63,831 bases of DNA, taken from the IMG/VR virus record IMGVR_UViG_3300032164_000011, positions 1-63,831 of that record, one strand, 5' to 3'. This DNA is from a virus. The notes under the pieces are model-generated. The model had not been told where the DNA came from and made no database searches. It was given only the letters and a program-made list of their open reading frames with translations. The position numbers and the translations under genes were made by a program. Shown here in pieces: positions 6,931-13,941 of the stretch (the stretch's first letter is position 1; each line of letters starts with the position of its first letter).

Positions 6931-7328
6931 ACGAGGAGAGGCTCCTCGCGGCGCTGCGCGATCTGACCGAGGCCGTCTCCGCCCTCGTGAGGGCGGTGGA
7001 GGCCGGAAGGGGGGAGACGGAGCGCCTCTGCGACCTGGTCCAGCCCATCGTGGAGAAGATCGCGGAGGACGGGGCGGAGGGGAGGGTCGCCAGGGCGATC
7101 ATGGGGCCCCGGAAGATCGGGACCATGTCCCGCAACGACTACGCGATCCTCAAGGACGCGATCGAGAGCCGTCCCGAATCGCCCACGGGGAATAAGACCA
7201 TGGCGATCAAGGCCATCCGGTCCGCGACCGGGATGGGCCTTTTGGAGGCCAGGGACCTCGTGGACGAGTATTGGGTGACGAGCGAGGACAGGAAGAGGCT
7301 CCTCGACTTCTTCGACGTGGCGAGGTGA
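6927..7328 (+). CDS. protein with an L7/L12-like C-terminal segment (133 aa)
   Basis: Residues about 90-114 read as a helix-turn-helix with Ile-Lys-x-x-Arg-x-x-Thr-Gly-Met-Gly-Leu-x-Glu-Ala-Arg-Asp-Leu-Val-Asp. This closely follows the conserved C-terminal motif of ribosomal protein bL12, which contacts translation GTPases. The N-terminal 55 residues are an acidic coiled coil that could mediate dimerisation, as the L12 N-terminus does. GTG 6927 overlaps the upstream stop. A role in modifying host translation is inference; L12-like modules also occur in unrelated bacterial proteins. Confidence 0.7.
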   Translation: MNEERLLAALRDLTEAVSALVRAVEAGRGETERLCDLVQPIVEKIAEDGAEGRVARAIMGPRKIGTMSRNDYAILKDAIESRPESPTGNKTMAIKAIRSATGMGLLEARDLVDEYWVTSEDRKRLLDFFDVAR

Positions 7329-7332
7329 TGGC

Positions 7333-7776
7333 GTGTTCGTCATGGCGGGGAAAGACCTGATGTATCTGGTGACCTGGCGCATCCCTGAGGTCGTCGAGAA
7401 GGTGATGCAGAAGGGCCACTCGAAGTGGTGCGACAGCGCGAGGATCGTCCCCTGGTCCGCTGGCGAGGAGGTGGGGGCGACCCTCCGGTTTTCCATCAAG
7501 CGCGGCTCGAAGGGGGACTTCGCCCTCTCCTGGGGGGCGGCGTACGACGAGCACTCGAAGGTGAGCCTCACCCTCTACGACGGGGACGTCGCGGGCCTTC
7601 TCTACGACGCGGTGTTCGGACCCGGGGGGCCCGATCGGGCGGACAACGCGAAGATCGACCTCGACGGGACCGTCAAGGGGAGGGTCGAGTGCGTGGCCGT
7701 GAAGGACCTCGTGAGCCGGATCGTCGAGAAGATCAGGAACGTGGCGGTCGCCCACAAGATGATGGAGGGGGCGTGA
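7333..7776 (+). CDS. hypothetical protein (147 aa)
   Basis: Start GTG 7333 or ATG 7342. The protein is mixed alpha/beta with a helical C-terminus and two isolated cysteines. No motif recognised. The final TGA overlaps GTG 7773 of the next gene. Confidence 0.72.
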   Translation: MFVMAGKDLMYLVTWRIPEVVEKVMQKGHSKWCDSARIVPWSAGEEVGATLRFSIKRGSKGDFALSWGAAYDEHSKVSLTLYDGDVAGLLYDAVFGPGGPDRADNAKIDLDGTVKGRVECVAVKDLVSRIVEKIRNVAVAHKMMEGA

Positions 7777-8036
7777 AGGCCCGCATCTGCATCTTGACGC
7801 AGAGGCGGAAGAGCATGTGGTCGAAGGCCCACTGGTTCTTCGACGCCGGGGAGCCCCGTGGGGTCGTGGTCAGGGCGGCGTGCGGGTTCGAGGCCAACAG
7901 CGGGATGCTGGCGGAGCCAACGGCCTACTACTACCTGAACGGGGCCAAAAAGGGGTGGTGCAGGAGGTGCCGGAGGTGGATGGAGCGGCACCGGGACGAG
8001 ATCCTGACCTGCGAGCGGATCATGGAGGTGTCATGA
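7773..8036 (+). CDS. ACG/CxxC-type basic protein (87 aa)
   Basis: Ala-Cys-Gly near residue 36 and CRRC near residue 62, then a basic helix: a clear member of the early-region set that also includes 2425, 4181, 4473 and 8406. GTG 7773 overlaps the previous stop. The strong positive charge around the Cys pair would suit nucleic-acid binding, though that is inference. Confidence 0.75.
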   Translation: MKARICILTQRRKSMWSKAHWFFDAGEPRGVVVRAACGFEANSGMLAEPTAYYYLNGAKKGWCRRCRRWMERHRDEILTCERIMEVS

Positions 8037-8398
8037 AAGCCACGGTAGGGGAGCACGGCGCGGACGACCGGAAGGGCGTCGGCATCGACTTCTTCGCTGG
8101 GGTGTGCAAGGTCCTCGCCAGGTGCCACGGGAACCGTCTCCTGGACGTGGCGGCGGCGAACACGATCAAGGACCGCCTGGCCGACATCGAGGCCCTCTAC
8201 AAGACGATGGAAATAGTCCCCAGGCTTTGGAAGCCGGGGTTCAAGGGCAGGGACTCCTACTACTGCACCTGCTGGGACAGGGGCGCGGGGCGCGACCCGA
8301 TCGGGCCCTCCGACCCCCTGGTCCCCAAGGGGAAGTCGGGGGGGCCGATCCACCAGAAGGGGGACGATCAGTGCTGGGTGGGGAGGGGGAAGACGTGA
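8033..8398 (+). CDS. hypothetical protein (121 aa)
   Basis: ATG 8033 overlaps the upstream TGA. The N-terminal half is helical; the C-terminal half is Gly/Pro-rich with a CTC motif and a terminal Cys. It looks like a helical domain followed by a disordered or metal-binding tail. No family recognised. Confidence 0.7.
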   Translation: MKATVGEHGADDRKGVGIDFFAGVCKVLARCHGNRLLDVAAANTIKDRLADIEALYKTMEIVPRLWKPGFKGRDSYYCTCWDRGAGRDPIGPSDPLVPKGKSGGPIHQKGDDQCWVGRGKT

Positions 8399-8405
8399 GG
8401 CGGGC

Positions 8406-8726
8406 ATGGCCTGGAGATTCCCGGTGAAGCCGGAGCGCGGCAAGTTCTACGTCGGGTCTTCGCTGCTCCAGAGGGAGCCGAAGTTCCATGTGTGGGAGGT
8501 CGTCGAGGGAAACCTCGGGGAGGGCGTCCTGCGCTCGATGTGCGGGCTGGAGATGGAGCGCAGGAGGATGACGCTGTACCGGGGGATGTGGGGCCGGTTG
8601 AGGAGGTACGGCCCGCGCCTCTGCAAGCGGTGCCGGTGGGAGGAGGCCCAGGCGGCGGCGCTCCTCGGGGGGATGGACGAGGAGGAGACCGCCGAGGAGC
8701 ACGCCTTCACGGCGGAGGTGTTGTAG
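8406..8726 (+). CDS. ACG/CxxC-type basic protein (106 aa)
   Basis: Met-Cys-Gly near residue 47 and CKRC near residue 77 followed by an Ala/Glu-rich helix, matching the shared small-protein layout. It is the last gene before early promoter 4. Function unknown; single-zinc fold inferred from the cysteines. Confidence 0.75.
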   Translation: MAWRFPVKPERGKFYVGSSLLQREPKFHVWEVVEGNLGEGVLRSMCGLEMERRRMTLYRGMWGRLRRYGPRLCKRCRWEEAQAAALLGGMDEEETAEEHAFTAEVL

Positions 8727-8745
8727 GATTTTTGCGGATTCCCTA

Positions 8746-8773
8746 TTGACTAATGTTAGAAAACATATATAAT
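8746..8773 (+). promoter_or_regulatory. early promoter 4
   Basis: TTGACT 8746-8751, 16-bp spacer, TATAAT 8768-8773, with the same TTCCCTA upstream and ATGTGTCAAGTGAG downstream as its sister copies. It serves the gene run starting at 8801. Confidence 0.92.
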
Positions 8774-8800
8774 ATATGTGTCAAGTGAGTGAGGCGGGAG

Positions 8801-8974
8801 ATGAGCGTAGAGAGCATGCTGGCGAAAATGGCCCGGGACTGGAGGGTGGAGATCACGGCCGAGTCCGACGGCGCGGACACCTTCTGGAAGGTGTCCATCT
8901 CCCGCGGCGGGGACCTGTGCACGTACGTCCGGAGGACCCTGGCGTCGGCCGTGGCCGCCGCCTTCGGGGGGTAG
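8801..8974 (+). CDS. short hypothetical protein (57 aa)
   Basis: ATG 8801 with GAGGCGGGAG upstream, first gene of the promoter-4 transcript. A small alpha/beta peptide with one cysteine and a helical end. No family recognised. Confidence 0.68.
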   Translation: MSVESMLAKMARDWRVEITAESDGADTFWKVSISRGGDLCTYVRRTLASAVAAAFGG

Positions 8975-8983
8975 GAGGCTGAG

Positions 8984-9154
8984 ATGCGCGGAGCGGCTGT
9001 CCAGGGGATCGTGGTGTCCTGCCCCGACTGCGGGGAGGTGGACGAGGCGGACGTCGAGGTAGTCGACGTCTCCGAGAACGAGTTCGGCGAGGACGTCCTC
9101 GCCTTCGTGTGCAAGTGCGGCGCACTGAGGAAGAGCCCGCGGAGAGGACGCTGA
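8984..9154 (+). CDS. small zinc-ribbon protein (56 aa)
   Basis: ATG 8984 to TGA 9152-9154, preceded by GGAGGCTGAG. CPDC near residues 13-16 and CKC near 43-45 flank an acidic beta-rich middle, the pattern of a one-zinc ribbon. It fills a gap that would otherwise be empty and its spacing to both neighbours is tight. Confidence 0.65.
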   Translation: MRGAAVQGIVVSCPDCGEVDEADVEVVDVSENEFGEDVLAFVCKCGALRKSPRRGR

Positions 9155-9155
9155 C

Positions 9156-9515
9156 ATGGGGTCGTCGTGCGATTTCTGCCCCGCCAAGTGCGCGGACTGC
9201 GCCAGCGGGGACCTGGCCGGGGGCACCTCCTGCCATGAGGCCAAGGAGCGGTACGCCAAGGGGCAGGAAGAACTCCAGAAGAACCCCCTGGTGGGCCTCA
9301 TGCGGAAGGCGGACCACCGGAAGCGCGAGATGGTCCGCCTCATCACGGGCGGGATGACGCGGGTGGCGGGGAGGCGCTACCGGATCAAGGAGGAGGACTT
9401 CCTGGCGATGAGCCTGGACGCCCTCCACGAGGTCTGGCGGTTCATCCGGGACGCGGAGCAGGAGGAGATGATGAAGGTCAACAAGGCGAGGCGCGAGCCG
9501 TGGAGGATGGGATGA
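9156..9515 (+). CDS. Cys-cluster N-terminal helical protein (119 aa)
   Basis: The first 26 residues contain CDFC, CADC and a further Cys, suggesting a small metal centre (zinc, or less likely an Fe-S cluster). The remainder is a basic helical domain. The stop overlaps ATG 9512 of the methyltransferase-like gene, so the two are coupled and may act together. Confidence 0.72.
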   Translation: MGSSCDFCPAKCADCASGDLAGGTSCHEAKERYAKGQEELQKNPLVGLMRKADHRKREMVRLITGGMTRVAGRRYRIKEEDFLAMSLDALHEVWRFIRDAEQEEMMKVNKARREPWRMG

Positions 9516-10240
9516 CCTGGTTCAAGATCGAGTGGCCCAAGATGGTTGAGGTCGTCCCCGAGGGCGAGCGCGGGGAGGCCAAGGTCGCGCACTTCGAGGT
9601 CGACGAGAAGGCCAGCCGGTTCACGTCGATACGGGCGGCCGTCAACATGCGCTCGGGCGAGTACGTCCCGCCGGGGAGGTACGCCCGGCTCGTCGTCGGG
9701 GGGGACCTGATGATGAGCGACACCCAGATGGAGCAGGACACGAACTCCTGCGCCGTCCACGCGGCCAACGGGGACGTCCTGATCGCGGGCATGGGCCTGG
9801 GGGTCATGCTGATCCCGACGTGCCGGAAGCCCGAGGTCACGAAGGTGCTGGTGGTCGAGAAGTCCAAGGACGTGATCGACCTGGTCGGGCCCCACGTCCG
9901 CAGGTTCCTGGGGAAGGACGCGGAGAAGCTGACCATCGTCCAGGGGGACATCTTCGACTTCAAGCCCCCGAAGGGCCAGATGTGGGACACGATCTGGTGG
10001 GACGTCTGGCCGACGGTCTGCGAGGACAACCTCGACGGCCTCTCCACCCTCAAGCGGAGGTTCTGCAAGCGGCTGAACAAGGGGAACCCGAGGTGCTGGA
10101 TGGGCGCCTGGGAGGAGGACAGCTTGCGGGACATGCGGCGCCGGAGTAGGCGCGAGGAGCGGGAGTGGGCGTTCTGGAGGAACCCGCTGATGGAACTCGC
10201 CGGGAGGATCCCGAAGGAAGTCGACGGGGTGAGCCTGTGA
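9512..10240 (+). CDS. class I methyltransferase-like protein (242 aa)
   Basis: Residues 88-98 (Asp-Val-Leu-Ile-Ala-Gly-Met-Gly-Leu-Gly) form the glycine-rich SAM-binding motif I. A beta strand ending in an acidic residue (Glu116) follows, then Gly-Asp-Ile-Phe-Asp-Phe near 149 and Trp-Trp-Asp-Val-Trp-Pro near 165. This is the order seen in Rossmann-fold methyltransferases and spermidine-synthase-like proteins. No DPPY or target-recognition domain is present, so a DNA amino-methyltransferase is unlikely. The C-terminal 50 residues are basic. The substrate is unknown. ATGA overlap with the Cys-cluster protein upstream. Confidence 0.75.
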   Translation: MTWFKIEWPKMVEVVPEGERGEAKVAHFEVDEKASRFTSIRAAVNMRSGEYVPPGRYARLVVGGDLMMSDTQMEQDTNSCAVHAANGDVLIAGMGLGVMLIPTCRKPEVTKVLVVEKSKDVIDLVGPHVRRFLGKDAEKLTIVQGDIFDFKPPKGQMWDTIWWDVWPTVCEDNLDGLSTLKRRFCKRLNKGNPRCWMGAWEEDSLRDMRRRSRREEREWAFWRNPLMELAGRIPKEVDGVSL

Positions 10241-10434
10241 GGGGGGGAGGGAAGAAGGGATTCTGCTGGAACAGCCGCCGGTGGGTCGTCCTAATGGACC
10301 TGAGGATGTCCTACCCGGAGGCCTGCCCGTCGAGGGGGATGGGGTGCGCGGGGTGCTCGTACTTCGAGGAGCGGGAGCAGACGGCGTACGTCCGGAGGGT
10401 CTTGCGGATCCTGTCCAGGTGGCCCGATGGCTAA
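10237..10434 (+). CDS. small Cys protein (65 aa, GTG start)
   Basis: GTG 10237 overlaps the preceding TGA. Three cysteines (near 30, 37 and 40, the last two as CAGC) lie before a helical basic end. Probably a metal-binding microprotein. It overlaps the next start by a few bases. Confidence 0.62.
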   Translation: MRGGGKKGFCWNSRRWVVLMDLRMSYPEACPSRGMGCAGCSYFEEREQTAYVRRVLRILSRWPDG

Positions 10435-10660
10435 GCAGTGCTCGTGGTGCCAGGCGCTCGACGGCCAGTCCTACTGGAAGGTCGTCGACGGGGTCCTGGG
10501 CGGGAAGGACGGCAGGGCGCGGGGAGTCTGCCGCCTGCGGGATTTCCATGCGCTTCTTGAGGGCGGCGAGGAGAAGGATGTTTCCTTCTGCTCGAAGGCT
10601 GAGGCCGACCTCTGGGCGAAGGAGCAGGGTAGGAGGTTCGTCGGGTGGCGGGTCCGCTGA
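10427..10660 (+). CDS. small Cys protein (77 aa)
   Basis: CSWC near the N-terminus and a later FCS motif followed by a helix (Glu-Ala-Asp-Leu-Trp), resembling TRASH-like or treble-clef metal-binding peptides. The start overlaps the previous gene by eight bases. Role unknown. Confidence 0.68.
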   Translation: MAKQCSWCQALDGQSYWKVVDGVLGGKDGRARGVCRLRDFHALLEGGEEKDVSFCSKAEADLWAKEQGRRFVGWRVR

Positions 10661-11124
10661 TCCTCCCAAGGGCGTTCTTCGACGTCCTCAGGGCGGGCAG
10701 GCTCGGGAAGAAGGACGTCGGGATCAGGGTCAAGCTCGGAGGGGGGCGCGTCGTCCTCTGGATCGAGGTCGGCGGGGCGAGCCACGGGTTCGAGATCTCG
10801 CGGAGGGGGCGTGGCGGGAGGGTGCGGGTCCTGTCCCTCGACGGGAACGCGGAGGAGGAGACGCGGGGGTGGGCGGCGGCGGCGGAGGTCGTCCGAGGAG
10901 ATGCGGAGGCGGCCTGGGTCGGGGACGTCATGGCCGGGGAGGGCGGGGGGGGCCTGACGGGGGGTCGGGCCCTGCCGAAGGCCCGCCGGACGGCCGACAT
11001 GGCCTCCTTTCCTGCTCGCCACGGGTTATACGCCAGCCGGGGGCCCGGAGTGACGCGGAAACCTTACGTTCCCGGAAAGATTTCCCCGGAATTGCCGTTG
11101 ACTAAAGGGGGAAAACCTATATAA
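10645..11124 (+). CDS. hypothetical protein (159 aa) ending in promoter 5
   Basis: GTG 10645 overlaps the upstream gene. The N-terminal 75 residues look like a beta-rich domain; the C-terminal half is Gly/Arg-rich and less gene-like. The reading frame ends only at a TAA inside the -10 box of promoter 5, just as the gene at 476 ends inside promoter 1. Either the true product is longer than its folded domain, or the 3' end has been replaced by the inserted promoter cassette. Confidence 0.55.
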   Translation: MAGPLILPRAFFDVLRAGRLGKKDVGIRVKLGGGRVVLWIEVGGASHGFEISRRGRGGRVRVLSLDGNAEEETRGWAAAAEVVRGDAEAAWVGDVMAGEGGGGLTGGRALPKARRTADMASFPARHGLYASRGPGVTRKPYVPGKISPELPLTKGGKPI

Positions 11125-11125
11125 T
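11098..11125 (+). promoter_or_regulatory. early promoter 5
   Basis: TTGACT 11098-11103, 16-bp spacer, TATAAT 11120-11125, nearly identical to promoter 3 over about 50 bp. It drives the gene at 11153. Confidence 0.92.
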
Positions 11126-11152
11126 ATAGGTGTGATGAGTGAGGAGGGGACC

Positions 11153-11671
11153 ATGAGCTGGGACACCGAGGCCACCAAGAAGGCGAAGAAGGCGGCGGTC
11201 CAGGGAGCCCTGGAGCGGTCCGACGAGTTCGTGGTCCACGCCCTCAAGGCCGTCTACGCCCGGCAGACCGCCGACGAGCGCGGGGCAGGGGTCACCGTCC
11301 ACTCCAACGGGCGGGGCTTCACGGGCTTCGACGCCATCATCCTCTCCTCCTTCGCGAAGCAGGTCTCGAAGTGGGAGGCGGACTCCGAGAGGCGGTTCTC
11401 CTCCCCCCTGTCCCCCAAGCAGATGGCGGCCGCCCGCAAGATGATGCCCAAGTACTGGGCGCAGCTCATCGAGGTGGCGGACGAGAAGGCCAAGGCGGCC
11501 CCCGCCCTGGTCGAGGCCGCGAAGTCCGGGACCTCGCTCCCGCTGATGGATCAGTGGGGGCACCCCATCAAGGACGAGATGGGCAACGTCGTCCGCATCG
11601 AGGGCGAGGACGAGCCGGTGTACTGCCTCGACGGGGACATGTGCTGCGAGACCCCGGCGTCCAGGGCGTAA
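11153..11671 (+). CDS. conserved hypothetical phage protein (172 aa)
   Basis: ATG 11153 has GAGGAGGGG five bases upstream; in-frame GTG 11132 and ATG 11135 would place the start in the promoter leader. Central segment Asn-Gly-x-Gly-Phe-x-Gly-Phe-Asp-Ala...Leu-Ser-Pro-Lys-Gln-Met-Ala-x-Ala-Arg-Lys followed by a helix. I remember this pattern from uncharacterised phage and plasmid proteins but cannot confirm it. The C-terminus ends with CLDGDMCC, a possible metal site. Strong dedicated promoter. Confidence 0.82.
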   Translation: MSWDTEATKKAKKAAVQGALERSDEFVVHALKAVYARQTADERGAGVTVHSNGRGFTGFDAIILSSFAKQVSKWEADSERRFSSPLSPKQMAAARKMMPKYWAQLIEVADEKAKAAPALVEAAKSGTSLPLMDQWGHPIKDEMGNVVRIEGEDEPVYCLDGDMCCETPASRA

Positions 11672-11682
11672 CGGAGGGGAAG

Positions 11683-12150
11683 ATGGACCCGAGGCACGAC
11701 AAGAGGAAGATCCGCGAGGCCGCGAGGGAGTGGCGCGAGGACCGGAGGGCCGCGGCCGGGCGGGAGAGGAACGCCACATTCCTGGCCGAGGTCGAGGGGT
11801 CCCTCTGCGCGGCGTCGATAGCCGGGAACCCGGAGCCCGACCTGTGCCTGCTCTCGCTGGCCAGGGACTACCTCGCCAAGGGGCTCCAGGCCTCCCCGAG
11901 GATGCGGGAGATCGTCGGGCTCGTGCTCGACCTGAAGGGGGCGGAGCCGGGGGAGGAGCGCGAGGCCCTGCTGGAGATGCTTGAGGGGGCGGTCGGGCTC
12001 CTGCCGAGGACGGGGAGGTCGTTCGCCTACTCCCTCCTGGAGAGGCGGGACGGCTTCCTGTCGTTCTCGAACAGCGACAGGGAGTGGGGCGCGGTGGAGG
12101 ACCTGCTCAACCAGGCCCTCGGAAGGGGAGCGTACGCTTTCCGGTGCTGA
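11683..12150 (+). CDS. helical hypothetical protein (155 aa)
   Basis: ATG 11683 follows GGAGGGGAAG. The protein is nearly all helical and charged, with a basic N-terminus (Arg/Lys-rich first 35 residues) and repeated Leu/Glu heptad-like spacing. No family recognised. It is co-transcribed from promoter 5. Confidence 0.75.
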   Translation: MDPRHDKRKIREAAREWREDRRAAAGRERNATFLAEVEGSLCAASIAGNPEPDLCLLSLARDYLAKGLQASPRMREIVGLVLDLKGAEPGEEREALLEMLEGAVGLLPRTGRSFAYSLLERRDGFLSFSNSDREWGAVEDLLNQALGRGAYAFRC

Positions 12151-12166
12151 GCCGGAGGAGGACGGG

Positions 12167-12247
12167 ATGGCGACGATGACGGCGGCCGAGAAGACGACCC
12201 TGTACTGCACCGCCTATTGCATCTTAATCTATGATGCAATATACTGA
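12167..12247 (+). pseudogene. probable truncated small gene cut by the HNH insertion
   Basis: A strong GGAGGAGG at 12153-12160 precedes ATG 12167, but the frame gives only 26 residues. From about 12215 the sequence turns AT-rich, being the promoter/palindrome of the HNH gene. The good ribosome site followed by an abrupt end suggests that a resident gene lost its body when the endonuclease cassette inserted. The first 16 or so residues look typical of this genome; the rest does not. Confidence 0.4.
12215..12245 (+). promoter_or_regulatory. HNH promoter with overlapping palindrome
   Basis: TTGCAT (12217-12222), 17-bp spacer, TATACT (12240-12245). A perfect 9-bp inverted repeat, TATTGCATC (12215-12223) and GATGCAATA (12233-12241), spans the -35 box and runs into the -10 box with a 9-bp centre. 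It could be an operator for autoregulation, or an RNA hairpin. Confidence 0.6.
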
Positions 12248-12267
12248 CATCCAGAAGGAGGTGTCAG

Positions 12268-12795
12268 ATGCAAGGTGTCAAAGGGACCGGTCAGTCCGGA
12301 AGATCGAGGCGTGATCGCGAGCGTAGGGACAGACGTAGACAAGCGGGGTTGTGCCCAACATGTGGGAAGCGCCCGTTTGTTGTGGGCAAGACTTTGTGTG
12401 ACCCTTGTAGGTTGGCCAGGAATGCGTCGGTCCACCGTTATCGTCTGACGACTCGCGGAAAGGAACGTACTGATTTCTGGGTCAAGAGGTGGATCAAGAA
12501 GAATCCAGAGATGCGTCGGGAGCAGTCCCTACGCTGCTATCAAAAGTTGCGCGAAGAAGTGTTCGGGGTCTACGGGAAGGTGTGCGGGTGTTGTGGGGAA
12601 AGTGATATTAAATTTTTGACGATTGATCACATAGCCGGTGGTGGTCGTCGTCATACGGGAGCGATCAAGACGACGCTGTATGCTTGGCTGAGACGGGAGG
12701 GTTTCCCGAAGGGGTTTCAGACGTTGTGCTGGAACTGCAACGCAGCGAAGCACATCTACGGGCGGTGTCCGCATCAGGAGGTCTGTGGTGGGTGA
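12268..12795 (+). CDS. free-standing HNH homing endonuclease (175 aa)
   Basis: The N-terminal third has a zinc-ribbon (CPTC ... CDPC, residues about 28-51). The C-terminal half carries the HNH core: CGCC near 107-110, Ile-Asp-His-Ile with a Gly-Gly-Gly-Arg-Arg-His loop, and Leu-Cys-Trp-Asn-Cys-Asn followed by a Cys-Pro-His end. Known proteins of this type nick or cut DNA to spread their own gene. ATG 12268 follows AAGGAGGTG. Codon use (TGT, GTT, CGT and AT-rich stretches) differs sharply from the GGG/AGG-rich neighbours, a sign of recent arrival. It overlaps the ligase start by about 11 bases. Confidence 0.93.
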   Translation: MQGVKGTGQSGRSRRDRERRDRRRQAGLCPTCGKRPFVVGKTLCDPCRLARNASVHRYRLTTRGKERTDFWVKRWIKKNPEMRREQSLRCYQKLREEVFGVYGKVCGCCGESDIKFLTIDHIAGGGRRHTGAIKTTLYAWLRREGFPKGFQTLCWNCNAAKHIYGRCPHQEVCGG

Positions 12796-13906
12796 GCGAG
12801 TGAAGTCGGTCACACTTTTTTGCGTCGAGGGCGGAAGCAACAAGCAGTACACGGTCTGGATGGAGCGGTCCGGGAACGGATGGCTCGTGAACTTCCAGTT
12901 CGGGCCCGTCGGCGGGTGGGTCCAGGGAGGGGCCAAGACGAAGTCCCCCGTGTCCCGCGCCCAGGCGGAGAAGGTCTACGAGGGTCTCCTCAAGCAGAAG
13001 CGGGCGAAGGGCTACTCCGAGGGCGAGGACGCCCCGGCGTTCTCGCAGCCCGCCGCCAGGGCCGCGGCCCCCGCCCAAAAGGCCGCCGCGAAGGCGGAGG
13101 ATGACCCCGGTCTGCGCCCCATGCTCCTGACGTGGGCGGAGGAGAGCGACCTGGGGTGGCTCGTCGGGGACGACGGGTGGGGGGCCCAGGAGAAGATCAA
13201 CGGAAAGCGAATCATGATCAAGGTCACCCGCGGGGGAGTGGTGGGGCTGAACAAGCGGGGCCTGCCCTGCCCGATCCCGGAGGCAGTGGCCCGCGAGATG
13301 TCCGGGTTCGTCGGGGAGTTCGACGGGGAGATGGTCGGGGACGTCTACAACGTCTTCGACATGACGATGGACGGTGTCGCCAACGTGGGGACGAGCGGGT
13401 GCGAGTACCGCCACGGGCTGCTCGCCTCGCGGCTGGCGAAGCCGACGAAGCACGTCCGGGTCGTCCCGCTCGTGGTCGGCGCGGACGCGAAGGGGGTGCT
13501 GGTCGAGGGCCTGCGGGCGGGCCGGAAGGAGGGGGTGGTGTTCAAGCGGCTGGACGCGCCCTACGAGGCAGGGCGGCGCCCGAGCCTGGCGAAGGCCATC
13601 GCCGTGAAGGTGAAGTTCTACGCCGAGATCGCGGTCGAGGTCCTGAAGTGGAACGGGGACAAGTCCTCCGTGGAGGTCGCGGCCCTGGACTCCGGGCGGC
13701 TCGTGTCCGTGGGGAAGGTCACGATCCACGACAAGTATGTCGGCCAGGTGGCGCCGGGGGTGGTGGTCCGGGTGAAGTACCTGTACGCGACGGAGGCCGC
13801 GCAACTGTACCAGGCGAACCTGGACCCGACGGACGACGGCTCGGTGGTCGCCGACCAGGTGGCTGCGGACCCGATCGGGAGGCTGAAGTTCGAGAACAAG
13901 GATTGA
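12785..13906 (+). CDS. WGR-domain ATP-dependent DNA ligase-like protein (373 aa)
   Basis: Residues about 8-75 form a WGR-type domain, ending with a Phe-Gly-Pro-Val-Gly stretch. An Ala/Lys-rich linker (about 82-105) leads to a nucleotidyltransferase core. Lys137 in Glu-Lys-Ile-Asn-Gly-Lys-Arg is the likely adenylated lysine, Gly-Glu-Phe-Asp-Gly-Glu (about 178-183) is motif III, Glu-Gly-Val-Val-Phe-Lys-Arg (about 249-255) motif IV and Lys-Val-Lys-Phe-Tyr (about 274-278) motif V. A C-terminal OB-like domain follows. DNA ligases normally have KxDG; here Asn replaces the Asp. It would seal nicks in phage DNA, with RNA ligase an alternative. Start could be GTG 12785, 12788 or 12800. Confidence 0.85.
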   Translation: MVGERVKSVTLFCVEGGSNKQYTVWMERSGNGWLVNFQFGPVGGWVQGGAKTKSPVSRAQAEKVYEGLLKQKRAKGYSEGEDAPAFSQPAARAAAPAQKAAAKAEDDPGLRPMLLTWAEESDLGWLVGDDGWGAQEKINGKRIMIKVTRGGVVGLNKRGLPCPIPEAVAREMSGFVGEFDGEMVGDVYNVFDMTMDGVANVGTSGCEYRHGLLASRLAKPTKHVRVVPLVVGADAKGVLVEGLRAGRKEGVVFKRLDAPYEAGRRPSLAKAIAVKVKFYAEIAVEVLKWNGDKSSVEVAALDSGRLVSVGKVTIHDKYVGQVAPGVVVRVKYLYATEAAQLYQANLDPTDDGSVVADQVAADPIGRLKFENKD

Positions 13907-13941
13907 CGGGGGTTCCGGCGGAGGGCCGGGGGGAGGGTAGG

